Below are positions 1 through 14,504 of a stretch of DNA of 64,000 nt, piece by piece. The stretch's first letter is position 1. The number at the start of each line of letters is the position of its first letter. The notes under the pieces were generated by a model. It was given only the letters and a program-made list of their open reading frames with translations. It was not told where the DNA came from and searched no databases. The position numbers and the translations under genes are program-made. Origin of the DNA: Trogon surrucura (taxonomy: Eukaryota > Chordata > Aves > Trogoniformes > Trogonidae); assembly GCA_020746105.1 (NCBI GenBank), contig CM036626.1, forward strand, positions 15,952,001 through 16,016,000, read 5' to 3'.

Positions 1-1989
1 GAGAAATCCCTACCAGAGAGACCTTCCCTAAGCCCCGCGCTGTTCCTATGGCTAGTGAGCTTAGCTCACCATTATTTGAAAATTTCCAGACACCTTTTCT
101 GGTATGGCTCCTTTACCCTTCCCGTTATCAAAAGCAGATTGCTTCATCCCCACATTTTCCGGTGTCTGTAACGGGAAGAGGGTAAAAAACTGCGTTGCCC
201 ACAACCATTTGCTTTCTGGAGACTCCCCCTTCAAACAGCCAGCATGTGACCCTCACGTACTCTCAGGAGACAATCACAGAAATGTTGCTTTGACTAAAGA
301 GTTTAAATGCTACTTAATGAATTCAGTGCAGGCTCACAAAACACAAAGGACAAATTTAATACCATTATAGCAGTGTGCTGCTAATATGATGCAAAAATTT
401 GTCAAGAAAATCAAAGGAAAAGTCATAACTTATGTCCTCGAACTGGTTGTTCCATGGTTTACAGGCACAGACTGTATAAAAGGTAATGCTATGGCTACTA
501 TCCAAGTGGCCAATATTCATTTACAGCTAGGACTAAAGGCTGAATTTTAACACTCCTGCACACAGTGTAACAGTGGTCCAATGAATTGATGCTACAGTGA
601 GACTAAAATACAGGAAAATTCACTACACAGAATTTTGTGACCTTCATAAACTGAACACATGGGCAAGGGGGATTTCTTTTTCTCAAGGACTAGTTTCTTC
701 TGCGATTAACTCAATTAGTAGAATCAGCAAGTTCAAAAATGTCAATCTTTTTTCCTCCTCCTCAGAAGAGAGTCCATCAAATGCATGTGTGACCCTGATT
801 CAGGAAAGTACCTCCACACAGACATATGTGAAAGCAAACCTCAAGCGTGTTTTCTGGAGCTCTCCTGAAGCAGGGGCTGCGAGTTCAACTCTGATTTCAT
901 CTGAGCTGTGATGTCTGAGATGAATCTGGCTGTAAATTAACAGGAAATGAAGGCTTGTACAAATGAACGTAGAGAATCTATAAATTACCTGACAATCCCT
1001 GCACAGGGCAGCTAAGTCTGCAAGGGGCTGAGAGCAGAGAGTGAGTTTGGATACGAAGTGCTCTTCAGAAGCCAATGTTATTTTTTTAGAGTATTAATAT
1101 TTCTGTGCTTTAGTTACTCAACATATATCCAATCTGTCCGCTTGCCAGATCTCCCAGCCTGTCCCACTAGACAGACTTTTAAATGGGACAAAGAGGACAA
1201 GGAAAAACTATTTTGCTTGTGCCATGTTTGCAGTTTCCAGGTGATTTCCGTCCGTTTTCCTCCTGCTTTTTACATGCTACAGCTGGCAGGTTAGACGGAT
1301 GCACTATTTCACACAGGAAACAAACAGGCTTCTGTCTCTCCTTCTCTTGTCTCCTTCAAACATGGGCCGACTCCAAATGAAACTCTCAGCTCCAAACACC
1401 ATCCCCGGCCAGTCCCAGCTGGGGAATGTCAGACAGTTTGCTGCAAAGCGCTGCACCCTCTCAAGGCACCGCGCTTCAAACAAAATCAGCCTGGCTGACT
1501 TTTCCTATACACAGCAAGTGATATGAACGCAACATCGTCCAAACCTTTTACTGGTTTGATTACATTTAACTTTTCATTCTTTCGGTAAGAGCCGAAATGC
1601 CATTTAACCCTTCCTGTTATTACTTGGATCCTTTCAGCCTTTGTTCCTGATCCCATCGCACGGGTGTTTTGCAGAAAAAAGACCTGTGACGTTATGACTT
1701 TACCACTCCCCTTTAGCAGTGACTGGAAAAGGGCTGGATTTTTCCCAACTAGCTCCTTACTTTACGCTTTGCTGGCTTCAAAGGTGGCAGAACAGATTTT
1801 AGTACCAACTGTTAAAACTGGGCCTTAAAGCACAAATTATTGGTGCTTCCACAACAATTTGCCTCCAAGAGTCTCTTCCTTTCCCCACTCCTTAGGTATC
1901 ACAGCCTGGAAAGAGCTTTCCCCGTCTCACTTCAGCCAGTGTTACCTCAAGAGTATACGATGACAGGGCTCCAATGTGAGATTGTGCAA

Positions 1990-2112
1990 CCAGAGCCGTA
2001 AGCAGGAGCCAAGTCTCTTGGTTTCTATTCCCAGTTCTGGCACTGACTCATCTGCCTCGGGCAAGTTTCTTAACCCCTCTCTACCTCTGGTTTACCAATG
2101 TGTATGGGAATG
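1990..2112 (+). mobile_element. Ancient MIR-like SINE fragment
   Basis: The central body is recognisable: GGAGCCAAGTCTCTTGGTTT, CTATTCCCAGTTCTGGCACT, GGGCAAGTTTCTTAACCCCT and CTACCTCTGGTTTACC. This is the standard order of the MIR/CORE-SINE body (CCTGGGTTCTATTCCCAGCT, GGGCAAGTCACTTAACC, CTCAGTTTACC). The GTCTATTTAGA tail seen in the other two copies is not evident. Confidence 0.75.
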
Positions 2113-3324
2113 TACTACCAGACTAAGAGGATGCAGGACGACCTTCAGTGAGGACTAAGAAGTTGGAGTGAAAACAGCCCAAGTGACAAAGAAATCACAG
2201 GAAATAAGGAGCCCACCCAAGCCCATTTGGGAAGATTTGGCTAAAAAAGTTGAACTTCCCAGTCCATACCCAACCTTGTGCCCAGAGACAGCTTGTTTGC
2301 AGCTAATGCAGACCTTGAACTGTAACATCGTAGTGCCAAACTAAAGTAACTCCAAGTCAGCAGCGGTTTTACTTTCACGCTCTGAGCTGCAGACATATGG
2401 CACTTGTTCAGAAACTGCTGTGCTGAGGGCAGTGATCTTCCAGCCACCGCTGCTTCACCCGCCTGTGCCCTGGTTCAACACACCCAGGTGGTGCAGCCCC
2501 TCAGCCCCTGCCCTTGGCACCACGCTTGAATAGATCCCGCAGGATTTCAGGAGATTTGGATTAACCTCAGCCAGCTCTTCACTGAACCAAGCCCGTGAGG
2601 ACCAGGGCAGGAAGCAAACGCACGCTCAGTGCTCCTCTAGGCTGCTTCGAGACAGAAAAACAAGCAAAATGTTCCAGTGAAGCCAAAGCGTGTTTGGGTT
2701 TGCTCTAAGTCAGGAGGGAGCCGAAGGGGGTGGCAGGAAAACAACAGGTGGCACAAAGTCAAAAGCTTGCAGCATTTCCAGGAATCTCAGCTTGTATTTT
2801 AGAGGTAAAGTTACACTTTAATCCCAGTCGGTTTCCTCGTTCGAAGTGTCTTTGTGACTATTTATTTGATAAACAGTCTGTAAAACATTTTCCACTAGAC
2901 CTAATGGGAGAAAAATTCACCTTCTTCTTTGGAGCAAGCCTGTCCTTTGGAGAACACTAATCAGTTTAATTTAGACCGTGGCTTCAAACTGCTTGTGTGA
3001 AATCGATGCAGAGAGCAGCACAACCACGCTCCTTTGTCGTTTGAGCCACATTTACTTCCCGTCAGCAGCTGTACCCGTTAGAAAGCCGACAGCAGAAAAT
3101 CAAAGCAAACAGACCCTCAGATGGGAATGTACAAGGGGCTTTGGTTGGAACGATTTAAATACAACCAGCACAAAACCTGGTTGAGACAAAGCTTGAACTA
3201 AGGCTGCCTTGGCTGCTGGGAGTCTGCAGCGCAAATGTTTGGTGTGAAGTGAGGCTAAAGGCACGGAGAAGTCACATGCTTGGTCTTCATGTAGTGTCAG
3301 CTTACAAAGCTGGTCGGCCTCATG

Positions 3325-3349
3325 AAAAAAAAAAAGGAAAAAAAAAAAA
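3325..3349. repeat. A-rich tract
   Basis: Two A runs of 11 or 12 bases are separated by GG in intron 3. Similar A or T runs occur at 15104-15117, 16456-16468, 36718-36730 and 39645-39655. Confidence 0.9.
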
Positions 3350-5417
3350 GCCATAATACAGCAAACCCATTAAACCAACACCTGTTATAGGCATCAAAAA
3401 TAAAATCAAGCTTCAAAAGAGAGGCTCTGCACCTCGGGTAGGGTTCTATTATTATGCCAGCACATTTTCAAAACTAGCATCTGAGGAAGATCACAAGACT
3501 AGAAACAGCGAGATTAAAAAGTTCAGGGTTTGGTTAATAGTTCCATACTGGGAAAGTATTGAAGAAACTAAATGCTGGAGCCAGAAAGAGTTATGGGGTT
3601 TGCTGCTGAAGGACAGGCAAGGTTTGGTGTCAGAGAGAGACCGTGCAAAGAGAGTGAGATCAAAGGCACCGTTACACGAGACGGATCACATACACTGTGA
3701 CTAAGCTATGCCTGGAATTACCTGCCCTCCTCTCCTTCCACCTTCTCAATTCAGAGAAGGCAGAGATCTAATATTGATCCTTCTAGAAATACTAAAGAAG
3801 ATGCAAGACATGGGTTCCTAAACTAATCACCTTAGATGATCTGTCATCTGATTTTAGCCCATCAGAGTTTTAGAGTAGAATGCAGTACCTGAGTAATTTT
3901 CCTGAGAAGATAAAGGGGAACTGATAATCTGGAAGATGTGTTTGGGTTTACAACAGCAGCAACAGAAATATTTGTTTGTTCTAGTCATTTTATTACAGTC
4001 AAAAACCAAAGATCTGTCCCAACTGATTATTATTAATGTATGGAAAGAAGGAAAGATGAGAATGCCTTCCGATGGACATCAGCTTTGACTCAAAGTTCAT
4101 GCAGTTTATCAATACAGATCTTGTTATATAATTCTAATGTGGGTTTTTCTTTTGCTTGCCAAGACTCATTGCAGAAAAATTTCTCTTCTGTACTGTAACT
4201 TGTAAAAGATCCACCCTGGAGCAGTGAAGCCATCTCTGCAGCAGCGGATGCAGTAAACACGCAGGTGACATGCTGGAAATCTGTGGCACACCATCCTCCA
4301 GTTCTTCACAAGACGCTTCCTGAAAGAGTGAACTGGCCGAAGTGCATAAACCCTCCCGCCTCCCAAATACTCTGGGAAACCCCCACTGGCTGTCAGACAC
4401 TTCGCACTGTCAGGTCAGCCTTGCCAGGATAATCCATGAGGCTCAAGATTTTGTACCATTACAAGAATGTATGTTTTTATCCAATGCAACACACATCATG
4501 TTTGCTTCTGGGAACAGCCCTGTTGTCCTTTTGGAGCAAGGCTGCGTGGGTTATTGGCCGGGCAGGAAGCAGGGACGCGTGGAAGCGGCAGCCCCCACTT
4601 TTCTCAGATGCTCTGAGTCACTCCTTCCCTGAGGAATCCTGGCGGATTCCCAGGCTGCCGCAGATACAGCTCTGTTTGTTCAGGTGCTGGCTGCAGGCAG
4701 AACAAGAGCAGAGCAGTGGCAGACCAAGCAGCCACTGCATTTTAGGGTCAGCCACAAAAAAAATCAACCCAAAAACCACTTAACATACCACCAAAAAAAT
4801 CCTTGTGTTAGGTATCCTAAATCCCCCTTAAAAGTTTACATGCCTGAGGTTGTGTGTCAGGATCTTCCCTCTTCCTTCAGAGAAATGTCTAAGATGCAGC
4901 AAATAACAGCCATGACCATTTTACACCATTTTTCACTTAAAATCATCATACATAAGTATAAAGCAAGAGAGGCTGACAGAGCTATTCCAACCATATCGAA
5001 CTATGGCAGAAAGTCTAAAGATGTTTCTCCACCTGCTGTACATCAGCTTCACAACAGATATATTTTGGGGAGCTTTCATTCATCAGGTTATGTTCTCACC
5101 CCACATTGGTGGTTTAGGATGGACAAGCACGAAGCAAACTAACGGCAGCTATATGCGGGGTGGGACAAGACAGGGTCAAAAAACAACAGGGTGTTTTTTG
5201 GGGGAGGGGTGTTTCAGGTTGTTTTTTTTTTGAAGGAGAAAAGAGTAGAAAAAATGCAACCTTTAACAGTGAAGTGATTGTCTCTCTGGTCCAGGTCATG
5301 GATGTTTAGAGTCAGAAAGCAGTCTGGGAGGTGAGACTTGCTAATTCATCCCTTTAGACCTGGGAGCAGCAGCCACCTGCAAGTCAAGCCTGTGGCAGCG
5401 CAAAGGGCTGTGCTATG

Positions 5418-5510
5418 AACTCCTTATTCCCACAAGCAACTATTACTCACGCAAATAGTTCACTGCAGTCAACAGGACTACTCACGTGAGACCCGTGTGA
5501 CTCGAGGGCT
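5418..5510. repeat. Degenerate ancient repeat resembling an amniote interspersed element
   Basis: The words TTATTCCCACAAGCAACTAT, AGTTCACTGCAGTCAACAGG and ACTACTCACGTGAG resemble a repeat frequent in turtle and crocodilian genomes (CACTGAAGTCAATGGGACTA, CTCACGTGAGTA). The match is short and the class is unknown to me. Confidence 0.4.
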
Positions 5511-8500
5511 ATGTTTTCCCTATCTATTAAGGGCTACTCTTTGGGCACCCAAAGGACCAAACTCCCCTGCCTCTCAGACTGACGGATTGCAGCTGCTGGC
5601 CTTGGTGCAGCCCACGTGTGGCCTCGGAGCCACTCTTGGGCCCTGGGTACCTGAGCATGGGTAGACGTTTTCCTCCTGCCAGGCAAACTCTCACTCATTC
5701 ATAAGGCAGCCACGTGGATAAGAGTTAGGCAGAGCTCAAGCGTACTCTTCAAGAAGCTGAATTTTCACAGCAACTGGATATAAGCAAGGGCCTGGATGTG
5801 ATCAACATTCATTAAGGGCTTTTGTTGGGTTCAGTATGAATGGCACGAAGGAAACCCCTTCTTCTAACATAACCAAAACCACCACATCCAGTGAGATACA
5901 TATTCTCTCAGGGTATTTGTGCTCTAGCAACGTTTATGTAAACTTTCTGACTTTTTAGATGAACTTATGCTCTGTGCTAGATCCACTGAGGTAAGTGATG
6001 CAATTTTTAAAAGCTGTCTCCTTCACTTTGATCTGCATTTACTTTGACTACACTTTTTTGACTTTCCACCGTATGATTCTGGATTATCTCCAGAGTCACT
6101 GTGTGCATCCCTCAGCAGGACGATGCACCTGCTAAGGATAGGGTCAGGGATCTTCCTTCCCCACTTTTAAAGCAGTTCAGGCTACTCTGGCACCAGGTGG
6201 GGAGAGGACCTCTAAGTCAATGAGCATAATAAATGCTGGTTTTGAAACAGCCAGTTTGTCAACACGCACAGCTGTGCTGTACTTTCACTCTCTTCTCCTT
6301 CAGTTCTCAGTCCAAGCAACTGCTCTTCTTGATCTCCATCTTCACATATTCCCTGACCTCAGCCTGGAGAAAGTGCTGAGAAAGGCTGCAAAGGAGAGGA
6401 GAGGCCCTGCCGAGGGCTGAACTCTGGTAAGAAGGATGAGACTTGTCCTATGGGAATAGAAGGAAGAGAGTCATATAAGGTAATTGGCAGTTTTCATACA
6501 GGAATGCAGGAAACCACATGGCTCTGCACGGGCTGTGTGAATGCGGCTGTGGGGCTCAGCAGAGCCTCTCTGGAGGAAGGGCTGCATCAGTATTTGAAAG
6601 GGGTCATTCAGTCACCAGTAGATGAGAGTCAGGTCAGTGTTTCTATGTTGTACATCTTATGTCTTCAGTCTGCTAGTCTCTTGCTCTACCACTGGCTTTT
6701 CCTCTTGCACTTTCACCTCGAGGGCTTTCTTCTGCTGCTGATAAATGCCAGCCAAACTCAATTTTCTGTCACAAACTGAATGCCTAAGCCAGTCCTTGAA
6801 GTCAAGAAAGAGCTCACCTTTACTGGTTTGCTGCTCTGACGAGCTCCTGTCCACAGCCCCAGACCTGCACAGCACCCAGTGCAAGGAGCCACTCCATGCT
6901 GGGGCTGCTGCCCAGCCCTCCCCATCATTACCACTGGCCTCAAAGATGAGTCAGGCTTGTCATGAGGAAGATCAGATCCCACCCAGATGTCAATTTAACT
7001 AGCCCAGAGCAGAGGCTGAGGCAGCTACCCTGTCCCGTTCCCAAGCAGAGACAGCAGCCTCTTTTCATTTTCATCACAGGCAAGTTTTATGCTTCTAATC
7101 AACACAGGCAGCATTTTCATTTGAAAGCCAGTAGGGTCCAGGATCACAGGGCAAGTAGGCACTTTTATCCTCAAATCCTGATGCTGATTTTAGTTTCTCT
7201 TTGTGTAATAAACGATCAAAGTAAAAAAGATCTGCCACAGCCTAATGAGTGCATGCGTTTTGTGGGTGGCTTTGTTTAGCTTTTGTCTCTCTGCAGGAGT
7301 GAGGAGGGGAAAATACACAAGTGGAGAAGTAATTTAAGCGCAAACCAAATGCAACGACTCTGCCCACGATGCTGCAACGTTAATCTAAACTGTAATTGCA
7401 AGCAGACTTCTTGACAGCATGCACTGTTTGTGCCTGAAAGCCATGATGTGACAGGGGCTTTTCTCACCTTTGACAGGAGCACAGTGAAAACAGGTGGATT
7501 TAACCACACAAAACCTCTGTGAGTCAGACTCTAAAGGCAGGTAAATAAAGGACAACACACTCGATAACACGTCTACTCTCCAGAGACCATCAAACCCTTA
7601 AAGTCTCACAGAACATGCCGCAGAAGTTGCCCCTTGAAGAAGGCAGCAGCTGGAGGAACACATTTTTGACCGGTCAGTCAAACTCCTGTTAACACTTCAG
7701 AGATGGAGATAGGCTGGCTGGTTAGTCTGTTCCAACATGACACACACTTGTGCTCTGTTGAAAGGGCTTATCTGTCTTGTCAGCAGGTCACCAGAACAGG
7801 GATAGCCTCTGGGCAGACTTTGCTGCAAGCTCTTCCTTGGCTGAGAGCATTCAGCCTGCGAGAAGGAATAGCTCCTATGTAGGAAAGCAACGGTCAAGTT
7901 AGCAAAGAAAACAGCTCTTCTTAACAAGTCCAGGCACCCTGTTACTAATAAAGCATGTCAAGTAGGAAGGACGGCTTCAGGAAATGGCAGAACAAGGCAT
8001 CAAAAGATCCAGGGAAGAGAATATTTGAGCTCTGAAGCAGAACAGTTCTTGTGCTAACCCAGGCTGGTATAAAACACTCTCTGTTCAAGCTTCCCTAGAG
8101 CTGATCTTGTAAAATCAGCTGTAAGTGTTTACCACCACTTAGTCAGTAAGTTCTTCGAGCTTCTTTAATAAGACCATTTACTTCTTCAGTTCCTCTTATT
8201 TTGAAAAAAGACAATGGGTGTCTCAGGAACATAATCTGGAGGGGAAAAAGGTCTTCAATAAGATCACCAAAAGGTATTCCTTTTCCAGGGCACCTTAAAA
8301 ATTACAGCAAGTCTAATCTCCCCTGGTTGTTTATGATAATCATCCCTCCATGCAGCAACTGCTTCCACACAGCATGGGATCTGCAGTATACGGATTGGAC
8401 AGGGGAAGGTATTTTAAGTCTAAAAAACAATGAGCTATTTATAGATTCTTTCTTTTCCCATCAATTCTGAATTCTTCCCCTCTCTCCAACTTATTTTTCT

Positions 8501-9471
8501 CTGCTCGGATCTGACCATTAGAACAGTTGTCTTTTCACTCATCGCCCCTGCACTCCTGTTTCATTTTCCAGCTGCCTTTGCTATTTTCCCTGATGTGCAA
8601 TTGCACATTAAATGGTTTGACAGGCAGAACACGTACTCACCCAACCACTTATTCCCAATCAATATTCACGTGGAATTCCTGTTAACAAGCAAGAGTTATG
8701 CACACACTTGGAGGGCAGCCTCTTAAACGATCACTTCATCTAGAGGTATGACTGATTACTTTCTCATCTACCTCAACCAGCAATCGGATTCTCTACCCTG
8801 CAAACCCCCAGCAGGGCTGGTTTTTTCAAGAGTAAAATCACAACTCAGGTGGTCTCTATTGTACATCTCTGCATTTTTTTTTTCCAGAGGATTTTACCAT
8901 GGGTTAAAAATAACAGAAAATCCAGCATATGGCCAGCTTTGATTCAGTTAAAAAATGAGTTTTCTAGGGATTTTTTTTTCTAATCTTTTCCAATCTTGAC
9001 ACAGCAGGATCACACTTTAGTGAATGCTGTTTACACCAGTGTTTCTTTACTCTGAATTACACATTATTCCTAACAGTGCCAGTAGAAGAAATGATGGAAG
9101 CGCTAAGCATCGTACAGAGCAGGAGCTAAATGGCAAAACTGATGCTTTACTCACTGGGCTTTGAACAAAGGGGGCAGGATTCGGTTTTTTAACACTTCTG
9201 CTGAAACAATTTTAGCCTTGTTACATGCAGAGGAACTAAAAGCCACTGCTTGTTTTCAAGCCATCCAGGAACACCTGAAGGTAAACAAAATGGAGAGATT
9301 TGGCAAGTGCTTTATGGCACCATACTTAAAAATAAAAATCAAAATCACAATTCTACCCCTACTTCTGTTCTTACGCCTTGCTAGGCATCTGTTTGATGCT
9401 TTGAGCAAGCACCACTGGTCTAACAACCAGGATAAACTGACAACTGATAATGAGGACTAACTAGGCAATCA

Positions 9472-9505
9472 CAGTAGAAACGTAACAGTCAGTAGAAACG
9501 TAACA
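9472..9505. repeat. Direct repeat, 16-bp unit at 18-bp period
   Basis: CAGTAGAAACGTAACA occurs at 9472-9487 and again, identically, at 9490-9505, separated by GT. Identity of the copies suggests a recent slippage duplication. Confidence 0.85.
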
Positions 9506-12500
9506 CATACTGATTGTTTCCTGATTTTGTGCAATGTTGTAACACAACTCAGTCGACCTTTCAGAGAGAAAAATAGGGAGTTCTACCCAGAAATAATCTA
9601 ACTTGCTTTTATTACAGCTCTAACTCTGTTTTTACTCACCCCTGAGCAAACTGAACTGCCATTACTAGCAGTTTAGGCAGGAAACTCCAATAATCTAAAA
9701 AAACCTTCCAACTCAGCAAGTTATTTATGTTAGAAATCTGCTCAGCCTGTGAAGACTAACAAAGGAATTGCTTTTGCGGACACAGGCTTTATTCGCCACA
9801 TGCCATTAAATGAGACAGTCAATCTACCACAGATATTAATAGCAGCAAGTTTGGGCTATTCTAAGGCTCAAACACAAGGCTATTTTTCATATTGACCTTA
9901 ACAAAAGATCACGGTCGCTTATGACCCCAACAACTAACCCAGGCTTGATGTGCAGAGGGACAGAACTTGGAAACAGTCCTGTGCATTGTACGGGACACAC
10001 CTGCCCACACACAACGCACCACAAGATGCTTTATGTTCATGAGTTACACCTGCCCCGTGGCAGGTCTCGGAGTGTGATGAATACATGCAGACACACATAA
10101 AAAAGTCACTGTCCCAGTATTCCAGCTCCTGATCTTGTGCTCCATCCCACAAGACCACTTGTGTCCTTTCCTTTTTCCAGAACAAATACTAACCTGGCAC
10201 AGCCATCAGAGCAAACCTAGCCCAGCTCAAAGCAATGCTCTACTCACAGAAGAAGCTGCCACCCCTGCACAAAAATGTTATCCTCACCTCAGTAAATTAT
10301 TAATAAAGTAGACTCAAGGGGTAACTGGTATGCCATGAGCTGTCACCAACTTCCACTATCTTTTGCCTTTGGGCAGTTTTTACAGTGCTCTGTGTGTACC
10401 CAGATTGCTTTCTGGTGCTCTTTTGCTGAGTCTGAGGGCTCTCTACTTAACTGCTCTTGCTGTTCTCGAAGAAATGATTACTCATTTCCCTGGAATAGCC
10501 TCAGATCCTTTGCCATTTCCATGCGCTCACATTATATTTGAAAGCTTGCAAGAGGACATGCAAATGATTAGAACAGTTCCAAGAGCCCAAACGAGAAGTC
10601 AAAACAGCGTCTCTCCTGGTGCTTGGGAGCACATGATTAATGAGAATTTCCTCCACTGGGAAAGGCTCTTGCAGTCTTTGGCCTCAAAACCTAGCAGACT
10701 TTATGCATCAGAGCCTTACTATGAACTCCGAGCAAAACAAACAGCAGAGGTAGGTTTCAGAAAATCTTATGCCTGTAAGTTGCTTGCATACTGAGCACCT
10801 TGGCTGCCAGTATTCTTCCTATCCACCTTTCCACATCAATATACTCGCTTTCAGAAATAGAAGCTGAGTAGCATAGCCTGCAGCATAGACCAAACCCACA
10901 GAAAGCAACACTCTCTCCAGCCTCTGAGGGGAATTGCCTGAGTAAACACTGGAGAATTGGTCCTCGTAGACATTACACCACATAAGAACTGATGTAAGCA
11001 GGGCTTGGGAGTGAATCTGTTCCCACTGGTGGATCTACACCTGCATATCTACTCTGCCTTACTTACCAGTAAAAGTTTCCTTTGTGCAAGGAATTACGTA
11101 GCACGGCGAGCAGCACGGTTTTTTCTGAGCTGCCCAAGACGCGTCCTGCACACAAGCAGAGCCTGCTGACTTCAACCGACCCCGCGCGCGGCTGCATCTG
11201 AGTCATCTGGATTTTGTGCTTAGGAGTACAAAACCGCTTGCTGTGACCCAGATGGAATTAACAGAGTATTCTCCTTATTTCTAATTGTTAGATCATCCTT
11301 TTTTAACTCCAGCAAAGATGACTTGCAGTCTAAGCCTCTTGGGGGTCAAGGCGGTTGCTGTGTTTGTACAGCAATTAGCACAGCAGGATCCCAGGCCACA
11401 AAGGGCCTCCAAGGCTGCATCTATACTATCGTGTTAGCTCAAACCTCACTTCTTCATTTAAGCCCAAACCTCCTAAACATCAACACCGCCTACACAGAGG
11501 TCTATAGTCTGAGGCCAATGAGGAACATGAAGTGAGCTCACCCCTCATGTAGAGACCAGCTTGGGCTCGAGTTGTGCGCTATAAACAGTTTTGAGCTCTT
11601 TCCTTTAACACTGGTCACACAGAGAAGCTGCCACGGGTAGGAACTGAAGCTGAAGTTCTCCTGAGTCTCAGCCAAGTCTTCACCATCTTAACTTGAAAAG
11701 CAGAGATGAACTGGAGTCACACATCTCAACATCACCACGTCAGCTCCCGGGAGAAGCTTGCAGAAACAAAGGCGTGCTTGCAAGATCACACTTGGATCAG
11801 CAGAGTACAAAGACTGCTAGCGCTGTTTCAGCAATGAACACAGTACGACACGTTCGTCCTGGCTGAAAGCAAAATGGCAGCTCAAAGAATCTAATAGACC
11901 ACAGGAATCTTTAAGAAAGAGGCTCTGTGAAGCCCATTTGACAACATGAAGGAAGCAGCACAAACAGTACTAAAGTAACAGTTACTTTCCCAAGCCTTCA
12001 TTAAGAAAGCATGAGGCAAGAGCTCCAGGAGGAGGATCGATAGTATGGCCCCCATTTTGCCATGTCTGTGATCTCTCAAGACCAGTCAACTCTGATCCAG
12101 TGCAAATGTCTAATGAGATTCAATGAAAATTAAAGCAAAAGTTAGACAGGAAACAGGGGGCACACTACTAACAATGTGGCTAATTTAACCAAACTTATAA
12201 CAAAATCCCCAGCACTTGGAGGAAAAGCTCTCCAAGAAACCACGCAATTCAAATGGAAAAATTATTCCTGATGCAGAGATTACTGGCTGCATATTTGACC
12301 TATCTTAACCCCAACATCTGGATGGAATATCACAGAGTACCCTCCTTTTCATGAAGACAATGCTGCCCCAATCAGCATCTGAGCTCACCACTCCTTTCGA
12401 GCAGACCTAGCACGCTCCCTGCAACTCCCAGTTTCCAACTCTCTATCTACTTAGTTTCCAAATTTTACATAACGTATTTTGCCTGCGGCACAGTAGATCA

Positions 12501-14504
12501 CTTACCCTTCTCCTATTAGCCCTCTCTGTTTAATTACAGTTTAATGTGAATTGATCTTTACATTAATGAGTCTGTAAAGAAGATTGATTTTCTTCAAGAG
12601 ACTTTTATGCTCCGTTTGGCAGCAGAGTAGTCCTATTGATTTCGCCTTCCCCAGTAAATACACTGCAGAGTGTCACTGCATCCTCTGTGAATCAGCTAAT
12701 CCTATTTCACACTCTTTTGCTCCAAAAATCCCCATTCTGACTTCCTTGTTATCGGTGCTTATTCAGAGCAAGATCGTGGGGCCAAAGCACCTCAAACAGC
12801 TTTGGCTGTTGTTAACGTACAGCTGACTGCCATGGGTCACTATCCCCTTTGTTCCTAAATAACTGGGGGCTTAAAAGACTTAAGAGCGAAAGAAATGAAA
12901 GTTATTTTTAAGCGTTTAATCTGTTAACTTCCTTAATTCCTTAGCCAGCTAAGGATGTGGTGCAGAGCACGCTCCCTTCAGAGGTCTGGTCAGCAGGCTC
13001 TCTGCTGAGCCAACAGCCATGCAGCAGCCCGTGCGGGCACGCCTGCATTGGGGGATGCCAATGGAATCAGGCTGGTCATCTCGGATCCAAGGCAGAGGAC
13101 AAGGATCCAGCTCCACCACCTTGTGCAGACATCCATTCACCCACCCGCGGGTAGACGAAGCAGTGGCAGAGAAGCCCTAGAGTACGGGCTGAGCTCACAT
13201 CTGCATGCAGGTTTGTGGGAAACCCGCAGTAACAGACTAATGCGGAGCGGATCGCAGCTCAGGTCCTCCTCTTTCCTGGCAAGCTAGCAAGGCTGAGAGA
13301 CTCTCCACCTAAGTTAGGGGGAAATGTGGATCTAAACAGATTCAGCTCTGCTGCACAGCTTATTCCGTCCTTCCCTTTCCCACCAGATCAGGTAACAGAG
13401 CCTGCTCGAGAGCCTACAGAGTTAACACGCTTGAGCTGTGGCAGAACCTTGGGAAGGGAAATCCTCAGCCAAGTGCATGTCAGTGAAAACATCCTGCCAT
13501 CAACTCCCAAACATCCAAGTCTAGGAACTGTTGCTAAATTACAAATGCTGTGGGAATTTCAAGCAAGATTCTCCTCTCAGCTACTCCAATGTAATTTCGG
13601 AATGAATCCAGATTCAGTCTCCCCCCCTCCCAGCTGAATTTCCTGGCTTTTGTTTGCACTAACAGATGTTTGCATTTAATGTCTGTCTTTATTTGGTAAC
13701 CCATACATAAGATTATTTTTCCCTTCTGTTCTATTAAAAGCCTTATCAAGCCCCTTATGTTTGCTCTTGTTGAGATGAATAACTCTGGCAGTATTTTCAA
13801 CGTGCAAAGCAAAAAACAGACTCTTCAAGGAGTAATTAAACTGAACTAAACTTCACGGCAGTATATTAGGGAATAACATGTTCAATACATATTATGGCTG
13901 CATCCATCTGCAGCCTGAAACATCTGAAGATTTGCAGAAAGCCTTGAGAATTCTCTCTCCAACAGATTCCCACATACCTACAAATATACATAACTGGCCC
14001 ATGGTCCACACATATGTGGGCCACGCAAATTTTGGGTGGTGAAGACAGGTATGAGAAACCCAAAACCGAGAAATGCAAAGCGATCAAACTGATTTAAAAA
14101 TCACACCCTTATGGAAAATTAAGAGTTTGGCAGTATGGCAGATTTCTTTCCTCAAGCACCAAAAAGAGAAGAAGTCTCTTCCCCACTTTAGGAAGATCAA
14201 GAGGTGAAGTAACCCATTCAAATGGTCTGTTTTGATTGACAAATATACAACCCTCGCTGTTATAATACATTCACAGCCGTTTGGAAATACTTAACCACAT
14301 GCAATACACAAAACCTACTTCAGAGGTTTGTGAGGTAAACACACTTCACCCATTTCTAAACACTGAAGAAAAAAGTATTTATTTTTCTTTAGCAGTACGA
14401 ATACACTGTAACACTATATACTTAAACATAAAGCAGTTTGTCAGCACACAATCTTCATTAGGAGTCTTCGCCCTGGGTTTGGTTTGGCAGCCTCCCTGAT
14501 TGTT

